Shown one piece after another: positions 61,398 to 64,000 of a stretch of DNA of 64,000 bases. The DNA is from Nocardioides zeae (lineage in GTDB: Bacteria; Actinomycetota; Actinomycetes; Propionibacteriales; Nocardioidaceae), in the NCBI RefSeq assembly GCF_010686755.1, contig NZ_JAAGXA010000005.1:124001-188000 (forward strand), read 5' to 3'. The notes below the pieces were generated by a model that was not told the DNA's origin, did no database searches, and saw only the letters and a list, made by a program, of their open reading frames with translations. Positions within the stretch are counted from its first letter, which is position 1, and each line of letters begins with the position of its first letter. Made by a program: the position numbers and the translations under genes.

Positions 61398-62090
61398 CTA
61401 CTCCCCCAGCGCGGCGGCGACGGCGGCCTCGACGTGCAGCCGGGTCGTGGGGAAGACGGGCACGGTGGTGTCCTCGGCTCCCACGAGCAGCTCGATCTCA
61501 GTACAGCCGAGCACGATGCCCTCCGCGCCGCGCTCGACGAGCTCGGACATCACCGCGGCGTACGCCTCACGCGACTCGGCGCGCACCACACCGTGGACGA
61601 GCTCGTCGTAGATCACCCGGTGCACGACCTCCCGGCCGGCCTGGTCGGGCACGAGCACCTCGAGACCGTGCTCGGCGAGGCGGTCGCGGTAGAACGCCTG
61701 CTCCATCGTGAAGCGCGTGCCGAGCAGGCCCACCCGACGGACGCCGGCCCCCTGCACCGCGGCAGCGGTCGTGTCCGCCAGGTGGAGGAACGGCACGTCG
61801 ACCGCGGCCGCGACGGCGTCCGCGACCTTGTGCATGGTGTTGGTGCACAGCACCACCAGGTCGGCGCCGGCCGCCTCGAGGCGTCGGGCCTCGGCCGCCA
61901 ACAGCTCGCCCGCGGCCGCCCAGTCGCCGGTGGCCTGCAGCCGCTCGACGTCAGCGAAGTCGACGGACGTCAGGACGATCCGCGCCGAGCGGTAGCCACC
62001 CCGACGTTCGCGCACGAGCTCGTTGGCCACCCGGTAGTACTCCGCCGTCGACTCCCAGCTCATCCCGCCGATCAGTCCGATCACCCGCAT
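61398..62090 (-). CDS. Aspartate/glutamate racemase family protein
   Basis: A 230-residue cofactor-independent racemase: MRVIGLIGGMSWESTAEYYR at the N-terminus, the two catalytic cysteines in VVLCTNTMHKVAD and IVLGCTEIELLVG, and the dimer-type segment GLLGTRFTMEQAFYRDRLAEHG, as in aspartate racemases (YgeA-like). It should interconvert L- and D-aspartate or a related amino acid. The ATG at 62090 is the natural start of the fold; no strong Shine-Dalgarno is seen. It follows the DinB gene by 13 bp and may be co-transcribed. Confidence 0.92.
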   Translation of the reverse strand: MRVIGLIGGMSWESTAEYYRVANELVRERRGGYRSARIVLTSVDFADVERLQATGDWAAAGELLAAEARRLEAAGADLVVLCTNTMHKVADAVAAAVDVPFLHLADTTAAAVQGAGVRRVGLLGTRFTMEQAFYRDRLAEHGLEVLVPDQAGREVVHRVIYDELVHGVVRAESREAYAAVMSELVERGAEGIVLGCTEIELLVGAEDTTVPVFPTTRLHVEAAVAAALGE

Positions 62091-62103
62091 GGTGACCAGT
62101 AGA

Positions 62104-62646
62104 TCAGCCCATCGACTTCGCGCCGTCGATGGACTCCCGGATGATGTCGGCGTGGCCCGCGTGCTGGGCGGTCTCGGCGAGCACGTGCAGGAAGGTGCGC
62201 CGCGCGGTCCACCTCTCCCCCGGCGCGAACCACGGAGCCTCCGGCAGCGGTTGCGTGGCGTCGAGGTCGACCGACGCCACCAGCGCCTCGGTCGCGGCAG
62301 CAGCACCGGCGTAGTCCTCCAGCACTCCCGCCAGCGTCTCGTCGGCGCTCAGCACGAACTGCTCGTGGTAGGCCAGCACCTCCGCCGGCGGGTCGGTCCA
62401 GTCGATGTGCTCCCAGTCGACCGCGGCCTGCTCCTCGGGACCGTGCTCGACGAAGCGGTTCCACTCCCCGACGGTCGCCGTCACGTGCTTGACGAGGCCG
62501 CCGAGGTTGAGGGAGCTCACCGTGGGGGTCAGTCGTGCCTGGTCGTCGGAGATGCCGTCGAGGGCACGGAGGAAGAGGGCGCGGTGCTTGCGCAGGGCAC
62601 CGAGCAGGTCGGCCCGCTCGCCGGAGGAGGTGGGTGTGGTGTCCAT
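62104..62646 (-). CDS. DinB/DUF664 family protein
   Basis: A 180-residue four-helix DinB-fold protein: GALRKHRALFLRALDGISDDQARL, SSLNLGGLVKHVTATVGEWNRFVEHG, and TFLHVLAETAQHAGHADIIRESIDG, where the three His residues of the metal site (in LVKHV and AQHAGHADI) are present. The family includes metal-dependent mycothiol/bacillithiol transferases and stress-induced proteins; the first is plausible in an actinobacterium. TAGCCT (reverse strand, 62654-62659) precedes the ATG by 7 nt. Confidence 0.9.
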   Translation of the reverse strand: MDTTPTSSGERADLLGALRKHRALFLRALDGISDDQARLTPTVSSLNLGGLVKHVTATVGEWNRFVEHGPEEQAAVDWEHIDWTDPPAEVLAYHEQFVLSADETLAGVLEDYAGAAAATEALVASVDLDATQPLPEAPWFAPGERWTARRTFLHVLAETAQHAGHADIIRESIDGAKSMG

Positions 62647-62670
62647 GGACGGCAGGCTAGGCGCGAGGTC

Positions 62671-62689
62671 CGACACTCCTGGCGTGTCG
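62671..62689. promoter_or_regulatory. Inverted repeat CGACAC-7-GTGTCG near the dinB promoter
   Basis: Perfect 6-bp arms just upstream of the DinB-gene -10 hexamer (62654-62659). Position suits a regulator site; the regulator is unknown. Confidence 0.35.
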
Positions 62690-62768
62690 CGGGAACCATC
62701 CACGCCGGAGCGACGTTGAACGTCCCGAGCCGGCAACCGTCGGCACCAGATCGACACGAGGACAGGAC

Positions 62769-62798
62769 TTGACCGGGCCGACAGACGAACCCTGTAGA
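62769..62798 (+). promoter_or_regulatory. Candidate promoter of the third CNNM gene
   Basis: TTGACC (62769-62774), an 18-nt spacer and TGTAGA (62793-62798). A G-rich ribosome site (62841-62847) lies 11 nt before the GTG at 62858. Confidence 0.4.
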
Positions 62799-62857
62799 CC
62801 CCACACCCGGCGCGCAGACGCACGCCGCGCTCCCGCTCGAGGGGAGGTGCGCGCCAG

Positions 62858-64000
62858 GTGACCATCTTGCTCTCGCTCCTGCTCGGAGTGGTCGTCGTGC
62901 TGCTGATCACGGCAGCGACCGGCTACTTCGTGGCGCAGGAGTTCGCCTACATGGCGGTCGACCGCTCGACCTTGCGCGCCAAGGCCGAGGCCGGGGACGC
63001 GACCGCCGCCCGCACCCTCAAGGTGACGGGCCGCACCTCCTTCATGCTCTCCGGGGCACAGCTGGGCATCACCGTGACCGGCCTGCTCGTCGGCTACGTC
63101 GCCGAGCCCCTCATCGGATCCGCCTTCGGGGACCTGCTCGCCCTGGGCGGCGTGCCGACGGCCCTGGGTGTCACGATCGGCACCCTGCTCGCGCTCGCCT
63201 TCGCGACCGTCGTGCAGATGCTGTTCGGTGAGCTGTTCCCCAAGAACCTCGCGATCGCCCGCCCCGAGCCCGTCGCCCGTTGGCTGTCGCGCTCGACGCT
63301 GGGCTACCTCGCGATCACCGGGTGGCTGATCTGGTTCTTCGACCAGTCGTCGAACCTCCTGCTCCGCTCCCTCAAGATCGAGCCCGTCCACGACGTCGAG
63401 AGCTCGGCGACCGCCCGCGACCTCGAGCACATCGTCGCCGAGTCGCGCGCCTCGGGTGAGCTCACCGCGGAGATGTCCGTGCTGCTCGACCGCGTGCTCG
63501 ACTTCCCGCAGCACGACGTCGAGCACGCCATGGTGCCCCGCAGCCGCGTGGACTCCGTGGAGCACGACGCGACGCTCGGCGAGGTCCGCGAGCTCATGCG
63601 CACCGGTCACTCGCGCTACCCCGTGCTCGGCGAGGACGACGAGATCCTCGGCATCGTGCACCTGGTCGACCTCCTCGACCTCGGTGCGCTCGGCGGGGAG
63701 GAGCCGTGGTCGAAGCCGGTCACGACCGCCCTCCGGCCACCGATCGTGCTGCCCGAGCTCATGGCCATGCCCGACGCGCTGCGCACCATCGCGGAGGCGA
63801 AGGAGCAGATGGCCTGCGTCGTCGACGAGTACGGCGGTCTCGCCGGCATCGTCACCATCGAGGACCTCGTCGAGGAGATCGTCGGCGAGATCCGCGACGA
63901 GCACGACGAGCCGGCCGAGCCCGAGTTCAGCGTCGACGCCGTGCGCGGCGGCTGGGAGATGCGCGGAGACCTGCCCGTCGACGAGGTCGAGCGCGTGATC
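62858..64000 (+). CDS. CNNM/CBS membrane protein, third copy (runs off the window)
   Basis: At least 381 residues, incomplete at the 3' end of the window. The CNNM domain (SLLLGVVVVLLITAATGYFVAQEFAYMAVDRS; SGAQLGITVTGLLVGYVAEPLI; FGELFPKNLAIARPE) is followed by CBS motifs (SRYPVLGEDDEILGIVHLVDL; CVVDEYGGLAGIVTIEDLVEEIVGEI) and the beginning of a CorC_HlyC domain. It resembles the first of the pair at 20-22.5 kb. Ion (Mg2+/Co2+) homeostasis is the family role; the reason for three copies is unknown. The GTG start is supported by the promoter and G-rich ribosome site upstream. Confidence 0.92.
   Translation, partial: MTILLSLLLGVVVVLLITAATGYFVAQEFAYMAVDRSTLRAKAEAGDATAARTLKVTGRTSFMLSGAQLGITVTGLLVGYVAEPLIGSAFGDLLALGGVPTALGVTIGTLLALAFATVVQMLFGELFPKNLAIARPEPVARWLSRSTLGYLAITGWLIWFFDQSSNLLLRSLKIEPVHDVESSATARDLEHIVAESRASGELTAEMSVLLDRVLDFPQHDVEHAMVPRSRVDSVEHDATLGEVRELMRTGHSRYPVLGEDDEILGIVHLVDLLDLGALGGEEPWSKPVTTALRPPIVLPELMAMPDALRTIAEAKEQMACVVDEYGGLAGIVTIEDLVEEIVGEIRDEHDEPAEPEFSVDAVRGGWEMRGDLPVDEVERVI

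Overview
The window is very GC-rich DNA from an actinobacterium, most likely Nocardioides or a close relative in the Nocardioidaceae. This is judged from gene content and order, GTG-rich starts and GC-biased codons, not from a search. It is mostly ordinary chromosome: about 66 genes, densely packed, with many 4-bp GTGA/ATGA overlaps. No rRNA, tRNA, CRISPR array, prophage or IS transposase was seen.

Layout. 1-8 kb: a small Cys/His protein and DUF3099 gene, dodecin, fabG-fabI (fatty-acid elongation), a SixA-like phosphatase, serB, an ABC ATPase with a TSUP permease, and an RDD protein. 8-12 kb: an esterase, a SpoIIE-type phosphatase, and an LLM monooxygenase with its FMN reductase. 12-13.2 kb: a solitary AbiEi-type wHTH/Vsr-like nuclease gene bracketed by inverted copies of a two-palindrome unit. 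13-17 kb: a PEBP protein, cobT, a CysG-like siroheme/corrin enzyme and an rRNA methyltransferase. 17-22.5 kb: a Tat-type DUF1501/DUF1800 pair and two CNNM/CBS membrane proteins. 22.6-33 kb: a block with the same order as the M. tuberculosis Rv1822-Rv1832 region (pgsA, DUF881, small basic protein, DUF881, gcvH, garA, ftsR, bifunctional nuclease, second MerR gene, gcvP), with a glycine riboswitch before gcvP and a serine hydrolase gene overlapping gcvP. 33-35 kb: an envelope/stress cluster (YihY, DUF3618, holin-X-like, YtxH). 35-45 kb: tldE, tldD, sbcC, sbcD and pepN. 45-55 kb: mixed housekeeping and accessory genes, including a vWA/TerD pair, a MarR-GNAT fusion and a lone tyrosine recombinase. 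55-64 kb: an aquaporin lacking one helix, a nucleotidyltransferase-like/methyltransferase fusion, a deaminase, a DUF222-HNH (13E12-type) gene, a racemase, DinB, and the start of a third CNNM protein.

Functional links. GcvH, GcvP and the glycine riboswitch point to glycine-induced glycine cleavage; GarA in the same block is the regulator of 2-oxoglutarate metabolism in relatives. FtsR, pgsA2-type and DUF881 genes tie that block to division and envelope growth. SbcCD and the DUF222-HNH gene both have near-consensus actinobacterial LexA boxes on their promoters, which suggests SOS control. Roughly half of the monocistronic or first genes have a TANNNT -10 hexamer 6-8 nt before the start codon and no Shine-Dalgarno, the pattern of leaderless transcripts.

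Most unusual items: the palindrome-bracketed nuclease cassette at 11951-13161, whose stop codon lies in its own repeat; two large orphan palindromes at 28434-28496 and 45005-45116; the NMNAT-like/methyltransferase fusion; and the aquaporin with an in-frame loss of about 55 residues.
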